Assembly (NCBI RefSeq): GCF_023667495.1
Contig: NZ_JAMOZL010000002.1
Span: 248,001 to 312,000 of the forward strand
Source: Dyadobacter sp. MSC1_007
GTDB taxonomy: Bacteria; Bacteroidota; Bacteroidia; Cytophagales; Spirosomataceae
Direction of reading: 5' to 3'
Length of the DNA: 64,000 nucleotides
Shown: one piece after another, positions 54,142-62,385 of the stretch
Numbering within the stretch: the first letter of the stretch is position 1
How the letters are laid out: each line of letters opens with the position of its first letter
Translations under genes and position numbers: made by a program
Notes under the pieces: generated by a model
Databases searched by the model: none
Told to the model about the DNA's origin: nothing
Seen by the model: the letters and a program-made list of their open reading frames with translations, nothing else

Positions 54142-54873
54142 TCACTCCTTGACACCCAACCCTTCACAGAAAGCCAGAAGACTGCTAAGGTCTTCCTCGT
54201 TGCCGAAGTTGATTTTATTTTCCTTAATAAAACCGGTGATTTGTCTCTTATGGCCGGGGAATAACTTGCTTACACTGTTAGCGTTAGGGATGTAAAAGCG
54301 ATTGTTGTTGTCGATCAGGAAATGGAAGGTGCGGTAGGTGAACACGCCTTCTGCATTGGCGGTAAGTTGTTTGGTGGACGAAACCTGGTCATTGGAGTAG
54401 GACTTGTAAGTCGTAACGGACGACGCCGTGTAGGAAATCCCGTAAGGCCCGCCTTTTTCGGTCCCTATCTTAGTAAGTACCTCCCGTTTGCCGATTTTGG
54501 CCTTATTAAATGTCCTCAAAATTTCGCAATAGCCGAAGCGCTTGTCGAAGTGGTAGGTTTTTCCCTTTATTTCGACCTTTTTGAGCAAGGCTTTGTCAAT
54601 GATCTCAAGAGTGTCTTTATTGGCAGCCAGAAAAAGTATATTACCTCCCAGATAACTATAGTTAAAGCTGGCTTGCGACGAGCGACCGTTTAAAAACTCT
54701 GCGGTGCCAATCTGAAAGTTAGCATTTTGAAAGCGGCTTGCGTATGGGATCTCTTTTTCCGGATAATGCCCTGCCCGCACTTTGAAGACCTTGGGCGATT
54801 GCCCCCGGGAAACGGACTGGCCTCCTATAACGAACAGGCAGAGCAATGCGGATGCAAACAGGAGGCTTTTCAT
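54142..54873 (-). CDS. hypothetical exported protein
   Basis: 243 residues with a clear signal peptide (MKSLLFASALLCLFVIGGQ, cleavage near GQS). The mature part is rich in beta-strand-like segments and aromatic residues. I do not recognise the family. It ends 65 bp before the propeller lipoprotein starts and follows the small membrane protein (gap 23 bp), so the three may share a transcript. Confidence 0.75.
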   Translation of the reverse strand: MKSLLFASALLCLFVIGGQSVSRGQSPKVFKVRAGHYPEKEIPYASRFQNANFQIGTAEFLNGRSSQASFNYSYLGGNILFLAANKDTLEIIDKALLKKVEIKGKTYHFDKRFGYCEILRTFNKAKIGKREVLTKIGTEKGGPYGISYTASSVTTYKSYSNDQVSSTKQLTANAEGVFTYRTFHFLIDNNNRFYIPNANSVSKLFPGHKRQITGFIKENKINFGNEEDLSSLLAFCEGLGVKE

Positions 54874-54896
54874 GATTATTTGATTAAAGAGATGAG

Positions 54897-55145
54897 TCAG
54901 GTAACGCTAATGAAAAGCAGGTAGGCGATGATAATTACCGGAAAACCGCCGACAAAAAGTGCCCAGCCGTTGTGACCATTGTTCATGAGGAACCAAGCGC
55001 CGGCAATGCAGCCGATCAGCAGGATAATTGGCAGGAACACCATCCCTTCGCCGGCGGAATCCTGTTCTCCGGCAAAAAGCGCGTAAAGAAGGAAGAGCAC
55101 CGTTCCGGCGTCAACCAGCATACAGAGGTAGATCAATACTTTCAT
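54897..55145 (-). CDS. small hydrophobic membrane protein
   Basis: 82 residues with three hydrophobic stretches (VLIYLCMLVDAGTVLFLLYAL; VFLPIILLIGCIAGAWFLM; GWALFVGGFPVIIIAYLLF). No family is recognised. The start ATG lies 20 bp after the stop of the sensor kinase gene and the coding frame is compact, which argues for a real gene. Confidence 0.65.
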   Translation of the reverse strand: MKVLIYLCMLVDAGTVLFLLYALFAGEQDSAGEGMVFLPIILLIGCIAGAWFLMNNGHNGWALFVGGFPVIIIAYLLFISVT

Positions 55146-55165
55146 ATGGCAGTCTTGGTTTGTAC

Positions 55166-56410
55166 CTAGTTGGTAAGCGGAAGCAGGATCGTGAAAACGG
55201 TTCCCTTAGGCGAATTAGGCCCTGCCTTGATGACTCCTCTGTGGTTACGAACGATCTTCCAGCAATAGGCAAGCCCAACGCCCTCTCCCTTTTGAAAATT
55301 ATCGTAAGGCAATCTTGAAAAGATATCGAATATTTTTTCAAGCTGAGAGGCTTCTATACCGACGCCATTGTCCCAGATCCGGATTTCCAGATAGGCCATT
55401 GCCAGGGGTTCCGGGAGCAGGTCTTCGATTTCGTGCAGTAAAAGCTCCTGGCACGTGATCCGGATAACAGGATACCTGTTTTCTCCGGAAAATTTGATCG
55501 CATTATCAATAAGCTGATAAAACAACTGCTCCATTTGCGACAGGACAGCCCTGATTGAGGGCAGCGGCTCAATTTCAAGCGTCACGTTACGGTGTTCAAT
55601 CTGCACCGAGAGCTGTGCCATAACATCGGCAACTACCTGGTTCAGATCAAGGTATTCGAATGCGAATTCATCCTTATGGTCCGAAAAATCGGATAAGTCT
55701 TTGATCATCATGGAGAACCTTTGCGCGCTCGTCCTGATTCTGAGCGACAGCTGCCGGGCCCTGGCCATCTCATTTGTCTCGGTCGCAACGACCAACATAT
55801 CGCTGAAAACGCGAAGCTTCCGGAGTGGCTCTTGGAGGTTGTGGCTGGAAATATGCTTGTATTGCCGGTTTTCGCCTACAGAGTCCGATAGCTGGCGGTT
55901 CAGGTTACGGATCATTTCGTTGCTCCTTTCCAGGAAGTCGATATTGTTCAAATGGAAAGACAGTAGTTCCGCGAAAAGCTTGAACATGCCGATGGTTTCT
56001 GGATTGTTGAGTTTTGCGGGCTTCAGGCCAATGGCGCAAAGTGTCCCGAAAAATTCGCCGCCTTTCAGAAAGATCGGAATCGAAATATAGCTCTGAAAAC
56101 CATGCTTCAATGGGGTAGGGTGCTTGCAGAAACGCTCGTCCTGGTCCACATGGTCAATCACGACGGTTTGCTTGTGACTGCGGATTTCGTTGCAGATGGT
56201 GGTGCCGATCACTAGTTCACTACCTGGTTCGAGGCCGAAATCAATGTCATCGAGCACACTGCATGCGATCCAGCGATCCTTTGTAACCCTCGCAACTGCC
56301 GCAAAACCCATCCCTGCGGAACGGCAAATCACTTCCAGCACTGTTCCGACAATCGGGATTTGATTTACTTTTTCAACATCAGTCGGCAGCTTATCCTCAG
56401 AGTAGATCAT
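55166..56410 (-). CDS. GAF domain sensor histidine kinase
   Basis: 414 residues from the ATG at 56410. A cytoplasmic GAF domain covers about 20-165 (TVLEVICRSAGMGFAAVARV; SYISIPIFLKGGEFFGTLCAI). A HisKA-like helix follows with the phosphorylated His in ISSHNLQEPLRKLRVF, then an ATPase domain with N (IDNAIKFSGE), G1 (WDNGVGIEASQLE) and G2 (GEGVGLAYCWKI) boxes. It has no transmembrane segment. The partner regulator is not adjacent, so it may phosphorylate a distant receiver, as bacteriophytochrome-like and GAF kinases in this phylum often do. Confidence 0.9.
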   Translation of the reverse strand: MIYSEDKLPTDVEKVNQIPIVGTVLEVICRSAGMGFAAVARVTKDRWIACSVLDDIDFGLEPGSELVIGTTICNEIRSHKQTVVIDHVDQDERFCKHPTPLKHGFQSYISIPIFLKGGEFFGTLCAIGLKPAKLNNPETIGMFKLFAELLSFHLNNIDFLERSNEMIRNLNRQLSDSVGENRQYKHISSHNLQEPLRKLRVFSDMLVVATETNEMARARQLSLRIRTSAQRFSMMIKDLSDFSDHKDEFAFEYLDLNQVVADVMAQLSVQIEHRNVTLEIEPLPSIRAVLSQMEQLFYQLIDNAIKFSGENRYPVIRITCQELLLHEIEDLLPEPLAMAYLEIRIWDNGVGIEASQLEKIFDIFSRLPYDNFQKGEGVGLAYCWKIVRNHRGVIKAGPNSPKGTVFTILLPLTN

Positions 56411-56533
56411 TGTCGGGCAATAGAAATAGTGATGGGGTAAAATTAGTACCGCACGGCGCGGATTACTAGTTTTTCCCAAAAGTCCCGATTCCTTTAATTT
56501 ATACTCTACTGAATTTTCCGGCGAACTGCCGGT

Positions 56534-57016
56534 TCAATGCGTGGCGGTGTAATCGTCGATCAGCGCTTTTACCGCATGATAATAGGGTTCGGCACGGCGG
56601 CTAGGCCGGATATCCCAGCCCCGATCGTAATTGACGATGCATGCAGCGATAAAATTATTGGTGGCTTTTCTGACTACCGGGTCCCAGATCGACAGTTTGG
56701 AAATCCTGTCCTTGTCCATCGCGGTTTTGGCAGGTACTTTCAGGATCAATACCGAAAATTCGTATTGGTTCACTGTTCCGGACAGCCATACCGCACCTTC
56801 GATCTGCGGATCGTTGCTTTGGTCTTTGATTTTCGTCCGGATGTGCAGCTGATCAGCCGACGGGGCATCTGTTTTCTTGCTTCGGAGGTAGGCATCAATG
56901 GCACGCCTGGCATGTTCGGCGGGGTCGACCCCGTCAAACTCGCTTAGTTCGTATAATCTTTTAATCTGAAAATCAGTAAGTTGTATGTGTTTCCGAAAGA
57001 CCTTTTGCTTCACCAT
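56534..57016 (-). CDS. hypothetical protein with ribbon-helix-helix-like N-terminus
   Basis: 160 residues from the ATG at 57016 (a TTG at 57043 is less likely). The N-terminal 50 residues (VFRKHIQLTDFQIKRLYELS, then FDGVDPAEHARRAIDAYLR) follow the strand-helix-helix pattern of ribbon-helix-helix DNA-binding proteins. The remaining 110 residues match no family I know. It may be a small transcription regulator or an antitoxin-like protein, but no toxin partner is adjacent. The plus-strand frame at 56537-56947 is its shadow. Confidence 0.6.
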   Translation of the reverse strand: MVKQKVFRKHIQLTDFQIKRLYELSEFDGVDPAEHARRAIDAYLRSKKTDAPSADQLHIRTKIKDQSNDPQIEGAVWLSGTVNQYEFSVLILKVPAKTAMDKDRISKLSIWDPVVRKATNNFIAACIVNYDRGWDIRPSRRAEPYYHAVKALIDDYTATH

Positions 57017-57446
57017 ATCCCGTCCATTGTAGCGCTCATTCAAACTTACGCAGCTTGTCAGCAGGATTCAACGGCGGGAGGTGATTTTGTGCGCTGCGGA
57101 TAGAAATTTGGATTTATACCGATTCTTGATAAGGATTCGGGGCGAAAGTGAGTTGGGATATCTAACGAAAAAATATTCGAATAGTGCAATGTTAGCTTCG
57201 TTTTACTTTTGTTTTCTTGGCAAAAATAAATAATCGAAATTGTGTCTTTTTAACACTATCGACTAATGATGTAGTAGTTCGACTACCCACTGCAAACGTT
57301 CCCGGTATCGTGTGCAGAAAAAAATTTGGCAAAAGATTTGTACATGGCGCAGCATGTAAATAGACTTGATCATGGTTTCAATTGGACTTTGCTAATGAAA
57401 TCTAACCCAAGTCTTGAAATAGTTATATTCTAAATGACTCAATTAC
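57017..57446 (+). promoter_or_regulatory. upstream region of the pectin SusC gene
   Basis: 430 bp without a gene. It holds TACTTTTG at 57205-57212 (a fitting -7 box but no clear -33), a 5-bp inverted repeat GTAGT-TCG-ACTAC at 57274-57286, and a direct repeat of TCGACTA at 57259 and 57279. These are candidate control sites only; the TATGT-N4-ACATA operator is absent, so this locus is not under the GntR regulator. Confidence 0.35.
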
Positions 57447-60400
57447 ATGACCAAAAAATTTCTACTCATCTTGATTTTGCTGCTACCGGCCCTCACAGGC
57501 CTGGCGCAGAGCCGCCAACTGAAAGGTGTGGTGATCGACGGCGTGACCAGAGAGCCTATGCCGGGAGTCTCAATCCTGCTGGCGGGGACTAATACGGGGA
57601 CTGCTACCGATGTTGAAGGTAAGTTTACATTAAATGTACCTGCGGAAGGCGGAACGGCGATCATCAGCTATGTGGGGTTTGCCAAACAAACCATTGAGAT
57701 CGGGAACCGCGGATCGCTGACAGTTGTCCTCGAACCTGACGTGAAGGCATTGGAAGATGTGGTAGTGGTTGGTTATGGCGAGCAAAAGCGATCGCATTTG
57801 ACCGGCGCTGTCGCCACCATCAATATGAAATCGGTAGATGAACTGCCCGTTGGCGATATTTCATCCGCATTGGCTGGGAAGCTGCCCGGGGTTTCCATAA
57901 GCGGCGGAACCGCCCGTCCGGGTACGCCTGCGTCTATTGTGATCCGTAACCCTACAAAGGCGTCCAAAGACGGCGGCAGCACCTCGCCGCTCTTTATTAT
58001 CGATGACGTGATCCGTTCGGAGGCTGATTTTCAACTTTTAGATGCTTCGGAGATCGAGAATATGTCGATCCTGAAAGACGGTGCGGCGGCAGTGTACGGT
58101 GCACGCGCCGCATTGGGGGTAGTGGTAGTGCGCACCAAACGGGGGAAAGCCGGAAAGCCGCAGGTAAGCTACACCACGACGGTCGGGGTTTCGGAAGCAA
58201 CTTATAAGCCGAAGATGATGGACGGCGTGCAACTGGCGACCTATCTGAACGATTTCAACAAAACACGCGGCCTTGCGCCAAATGACCCTGAATACTACTC
58301 GCCCGACGAGCTCGAACATTTCAGGAACAACAACTACAACTGGTTCGATATGGCATGGAAGCCATCGATCAACACCCGCCACGCAGTCAATATCAGCGGC
58401 GGTACGGAACGGGCTACTTTCTTCGCCGGGGCCACGTATTTCTATCAGAATGGAAACGTCGATAACATCAGCTACAAGAAATGGAATTTTCGTGCGAGCA
58501 CCGATGTGAATGTCACCAAAAGCATTAAAGTAGGACTCGGCGTGAGTGGTAACTTGTCGGATAACAAGCTGTTTTATCTCAAACAGGGTGGGGAAAATGT
58601 TGAAAAGGACGTGACCAACCTGCTTAATACACCACAATTTATCCCGCCGTACGTGAATGGATTGCCGGTATTGCTGCCTGGTGGCACGAGCTCAACGGGT
58701 TTTCATTTTTTCGAGGCTCAAAAACTCAACAATTACACCCGGGCACGCAACGTGGTATTGAATGTGAATGCCTACCTCGAATACAATGTGCCTTTCATTC
58801 CCGGTTTGAAAATCAGGACTGTTTATAATAAAAACCTCGGTAACGACTGGGGCAAACAGTTTGGGACCTATTATAAAACATACGGCTTTTCGATGCTTGG
58901 CGACAACAAGCATATTTATGGCGGCACGCCCAATCCGGCCACACGACTTAACAATGGCGATAGGTTGCGTTTCAATCCAGGCTATACAGACGGCTATCAG
59001 CTAAACCTGAATTTCAGCTATGCCCGCGATTTTGGCAGGCATTCAGTGAGTGCATTGGCGTTGGTGGAGCAGTCGGAGATTTATACTGAAAGCATTGCTA
59101 CAATGCGGGAAGGCATTTTCGAAGGCGGAAATGACTACCTGATGTCTGCATTGGGCGCGAAGGATATCGGCCCCAACATGGCAAATGAAAGCGGGATACT
59201 GTCTTATGTCGGTCGCCTCAATTACAGCTTCGCCGACAAGTACCTGTTGGAAGTCTCATTCCGCCGCGATGCTTCCACCAAATTTGCTCCCGAATACCGC
59301 TGGGGCACGTTTCCACAGCTTTCGGCTGGTTGGGTGATTTCGGAAGAAAAGTTTTTCCGTGATAAGCTCGCATTCGTCAATTCACTGAAATTACGTGCTT
59401 CTATCGGCTTCCTGGGTGGTGACCGCACGGCCGCATGGCAATGGATGCAGCGTTACACGCCACAGGCTTCCAACGGAGCGGTGTTCGGTGGAAATAGCGA
59501 CCGTACTGTGGGTATCAAGCTTGAAAAACTGCCTAACTATTTCGGTCGCTGGGATGATGTTACCAAGAAGAACATTGGTCTGGATGCATCCTTCCTGAAT
59601 AACAGGCTATCGACCAATATTGATGTATTTCACGACCACGGCTATAACCTGCTGACCACGCTTTCGGCGTCAGTACCGCTGACGATCGGTTCGGTGATGC
59701 CTGCTGAAAATTACGAAACCGTCAATTCGTTCGGATTTGAGTTTGCGACCGGCTGGAACGACCGCATTGGCAAGAATATCGACTATAACGTGAATGCTTT
59801 CCTGGCCTGGAACGATAACCGCAACGTGCTGGTGGACGTAGCTGCTACCAATGTCGGTAGCTGGCTGGACCCAACCGGCAGATCCAGCGACAGAGGCTTG
59901 CAGGGTTACCGCTACCTGGGCATGTTCCGCTCGGAGCAGGATGTTGAAAAATATCTTGAGAAAAACCCTGACTACACCATTATGGGGCAGGCGCCGAAGC
60001 CGGGGATGCTGTATTACCAGGATATACGCGGCCCACGGCAAACCGACGGCAGCTATGCGCCATTGGATGGCAAGATTACCGAAGATGACCAGGAATACCT
60101 GACCAACAAGGAAAACAACCACTACACATTCGGACTTTCGTTTGGCGTCGGCTTTAAAGGTCTTCGTGTAGATGTGGTGACGGCAGGCTCGTTTGGCGGA
60201 CAGGCGATCGTCGATGGTGATTCCAGGAAAAAAGCGGCGAAAGACATTTCGCGCCCGGTTTTCTGGGCCGATCATTACACGCCCGAAAACCCGAATGCAG
60301 CCTATCCTGACCCATATTACGAGGAAACCTATTCTATTCCGTCGGCCTTCTGGTTCCGCAATGCATTTGCTTTCCGGATGCGTAGTCTCAATGTTTCTTA

Positions 60401-60575
60401 TGCGCTTGGCCAGAATGTGGCGAAAAAGCTGGGGATCAGTTCGATGAAAATTATCGGCGTGGCGATGAACCCTGTGAACTTTTACAACCCGTATGATTAC
60501 AAGGGTGCCGCAGGCGCGTATAATGTGTATCCGGTCATGAGAACGTGGTCTTTGGGATTAAACCTTACACTTTAA
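57447..60575 (+). CDS. SusC/RagA family TonB-linked outer membrane protein (pectin-type locus)
   Basis: 1042 residues. A signal peptide (LLILILLLPALTGLAQ) is followed directly by the carboxypeptidase-regulatory-like domain (LKGVVIDGVTREPMPGVSILLAGT). The plug starts at DVVVVGYGEQKR (VIRNPTKASKDGG; FIIDDVIRSEAD; ILKDGAAAVYGARAALGVVVVRTKRGKAG), and the barrel ends LGLNLTL. It transports oligosaccharides with its SusD partner (12-bp gap). The following pectate-lyase-like gene suggests pectin fragments. Confidence 0.95.
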   Translation: MTKKFLLILILLLPALTGLAQSRQLKGVVIDGVTREPMPGVSILLAGTNTGTATDVEGKFTLNVPAEGGTAIISYVGFAKQTIEIGNRGSLTVVLEPDVKALEDVVVVGYGEQKRSHLTGAVATINMKSVDELPVGDISSALAGKLPGVSISGGTARPGTPASIVIRNPTKASKDGGSTSPLFIIDDVIRSEADFQLLDASEIENMSILKDGAAAVYGARAALGVVVVRTKRGKAGKPQVSYTTTVGVSEATYKPKMMDGVQLATYLNDFNKTRGLAPNDPEYYSPDELEHFRNNNYNWFDMAWKPSINTRHAVNISGGTERATFFAGATYFYQNGNVDNISYKKWNFRASTDVNVTKSIKVGLGVSGNLSDNKLFYLKQGGENVEKDVTNLLNTPQFIPPYVNGLPVLLPGGTSSTGFHFFEAQKLNNYTRARNVVLNVNAYLEYNVPFIPGLKIRTVYNKNLGNDWGKQFGTYYKTYGFSMLGDNKHIYGGTPNPATRLNNGDRLRFNPGYTDGYQLNLNFSYARDFGRHSVSALALVEQSEIYTESIATMREGIFEGGNDYLMSALGAKDIGPNMANESGILSYVGRLNYSFADKYLLEVSFRRDASTKFAPEYRWGTFPQLSAGWVISEEKFFRDKLAFVNSLKLRASIGFLGGDRTAAWQWMQRYTPQASNGAVFGGNSDRTVGIKLEKLPNYFGRWDDVTKKNIGLDASFLNNRLSTNIDVFHDHGYNLLTTLSASVPLTIGSVMPAENYETVNSFGFEFATGWNDRIGKNIDYNVNAFLAWNDNRNVLVDVAATNVGSWLDPTGRSSDRGLQGYRYLGMFRSEQDVEKYLEKNPDYTIMGQAPKPGMLYYQDIRGPRQTDGSYAPLDGKITEDDQEYLTNKENNHYTFGLSFGVGFKGLRVDVVTAGSFGGQAIVDGDSRKKAAKDISRPVFWADHYTPENPNAAYPDPYYEETYSIPSAFWFRNAFAFRMRSLNVSYALGQNVAKKLGISSMKIIGVAMNPVNFYNPYDYKGAAGAYNVYPVMRTWSLGLNLTL

Positions 60576-60587
60576 AAATCAGCAGAT

Positions 60588-62342
60588 ATGAAGTTACAAT
60601 ATATCATAGGGGCATTATTCGCGGTGGCATTGGCCGGCTGTGAAAATGTGCTTGACAAAACTGACCTCTCGGCATTTAATGAGGAGCAGGTATTCAACGA
60701 TACGCTTTTGGCCCGGGGCTATGTGGATTATGTGTATGACCAAAACCTGCCCACATGGCCGTCGTCCGACTTCTTAAAATGCACCGACGAAATTTCAGGA
60801 GAGACCCGGTTTTTCGAAGGGACTGTCCAGGTGAATACCGTCGCAGACTTTGGAACAGCTGTGAATGCGACCAACAATTACGGCAAGCTTCGCTCGATCA
60901 ATCAGTTTTTGGCTAAAATGCCGGGCAGCGCATTAAGTGAAGGTTACAAAAAGCAACTCATGGCGCAGGTTACATTCTTCCGTGCTTACCGCTATTTTGA
61001 CCTCGTCCAGCTCTACGGAGGTGTACCAATGGTGCTCGAACCGCTGGAAGGGGTAGGGCAAGCGGCCAAAGACGAAGCGGCTATCCCCCGCAGCAGCACT
61101 TCGGAAAGCATTGCATTGATCGTGAAAGATCTCGATTACAGCATTGCCAATCTGCCGGGCAAATGGGCCAATACCAACGATTGGGGCCGCATTACAAGCG
61201 GGGCCGCTGCCGGTTTCAAAGGCCGTATCCTCTTGCATTGGGCTAGCCCACAGTTCAACCCGAGCGACCTTCCTGCGCGTTGGCAGGCTGCTTACGATGC
61301 TAACAAACAGGCGATTGAGCTGCTTTCCGCCAATGGTTTCAAATTGCACAATAGTTTCAGCGACCTGTGGTTTCAGGAAGCCAATAATCCTGAGGCAGTT
61401 TGGGTAACCTGCTATAACAACAAAGTGGGTGACCAGATCAATAAAAACATGACCTGGGATAACAACACCCGTCCGTCCTATCTGGGCACCGGCAGCGGCT
61501 CCAACCAGCCTACCTGGGAAATCGTGGAAGCATTTCCGATGCAGAACGGCAAGAATGTTACCGAAAAAGGTGCGGGTTATGATAAACAGCTTTTTTACAA
61601 AAACCGCGATCCGCGTTTCAACCAGACCATCGGATACAATGGCGCAACCTGGCATATCAATGGCAATGCAAACTATCGGTTATGGACTTATTTTGTAAAC
61701 AATAAAACCATCGAGCAGAAAGCAACAAACACCGGTTTCTATTGCAGGAAGGCCATTGACCCGAACCTCGCAACCGGAGCAGTGGCAAATGCCGGAACAG
61801 ATTGGATCGAAATGCGCTATGCCGAGGTATTACTCAACTTTGCAGAAGCCGCTTGCGGTGTGAACAAGCTGGATGAAGCGTACGCACAGCTACGCGAAAT
61901 CCGTAAACGGGCGGGTATTGAAGCAGGTGCAGATGGCAACTACGGCCTGAAACCCGATATGTCAAGAAGTGAGTTGTTTGAAGCCATTTTGCATGAAAGA
62001 CAAGTGGAGCTGGCTTTCGAAGGCAAGCGTTTCTGGGACCTGCGCCGCTGGAAACAGTTTGAAACAAAACTGAATGGCAAAAGACGCACCGGCGTGACCA
62101 TCAACCTGAAAACATCGGCGATCAGTGCGGCTGAATTTGCAGCCAAAAGGGATGGAATGAACCTGGATTCAGTTTACCGTCAATACTTTGAAATAGTACC
62201 CAAATCACTCGATACCAAGTACACGATCAACTGGAAGCCAGAATATTACTTCTTCGCGATCCCATCCACGGCATTAACCAACAATCCTAAACTGGAACAA
62301 AACATCGGCTGGCCTTCCGGCACATTTGACCCGTTGAAATGA
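60588..62342 (+). CDS. SusD/RagB family outer membrane lipoprotein (pectin-type locus)
   Basis: 584 residues. The lipoprotein signal ends VALAGC near residue 18, followed by ENVLDKTDLSAFNEEQVFNDT. Family blocks are VTFFRAYRYFDLVQLYGGVPMVLEP, AAAGFKGRILLHWASPQFNPS, WIEMRYAEVLLNFAEAACG, LREIRKRAGI, LFEAILHERQVELAFEGKRFWDLRRWK, and the ending YYFFAIPSTALTNNPKLEQN. It is the glycan-binding partner of the SusC protein encoded just upstream. Confidence 0.95.
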   Translation: MKLQYIIGALFAVALAGCENVLDKTDLSAFNEEQVFNDTLLARGYVDYVYDQNLPTWPSSDFLKCTDEISGETRFFEGTVQVNTVADFGTAVNATNNYGKLRSINQFLAKMPGSALSEGYKKQLMAQVTFFRAYRYFDLVQLYGGVPMVLEPLEGVGQAAKDEAAIPRSSTSESIALIVKDLDYSIANLPGKWANTNDWGRITSGAAAGFKGRILLHWASPQFNPSDLPARWQAAYDANKQAIELLSANGFKLHNSFSDLWFQEANNPEAVWVTCYNNKVGDQINKNMTWDNNTRPSYLGTGSGSNQPTWEIVEAFPMQNGKNVTEKGAGYDKQLFYKNRDPRFNQTIGYNGATWHINGNANYRLWTYFVNNKTIEQKATNTGFYCRKAIDPNLATGAVANAGTDWIEMRYAEVLLNFAEAACGVNKLDEAYAQLREIRKRAGIEAGADGNYGLKPDMSRSELFEAILHERQVELAFEGKRFWDLRRWKQFETKLNGKRRTGVTINLKTSAISAAEFAAKRDGMNLDSVYRQYFEIVPKSLDTKYTINWKPEYYFFAIPSTALTNNPKLEQNIGWPSGTFDPLK

Positions 62343-62385
62343 ATATTTTGTAACAGAACAAGAAAAAAATAACATAACAACAAGT

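Noticed and set aside
56537-56947. 136-codon plus-strand frame
   Set aside because: Shadow of the RHH-like gene on the minus strand, which has the better start and protein pattern.
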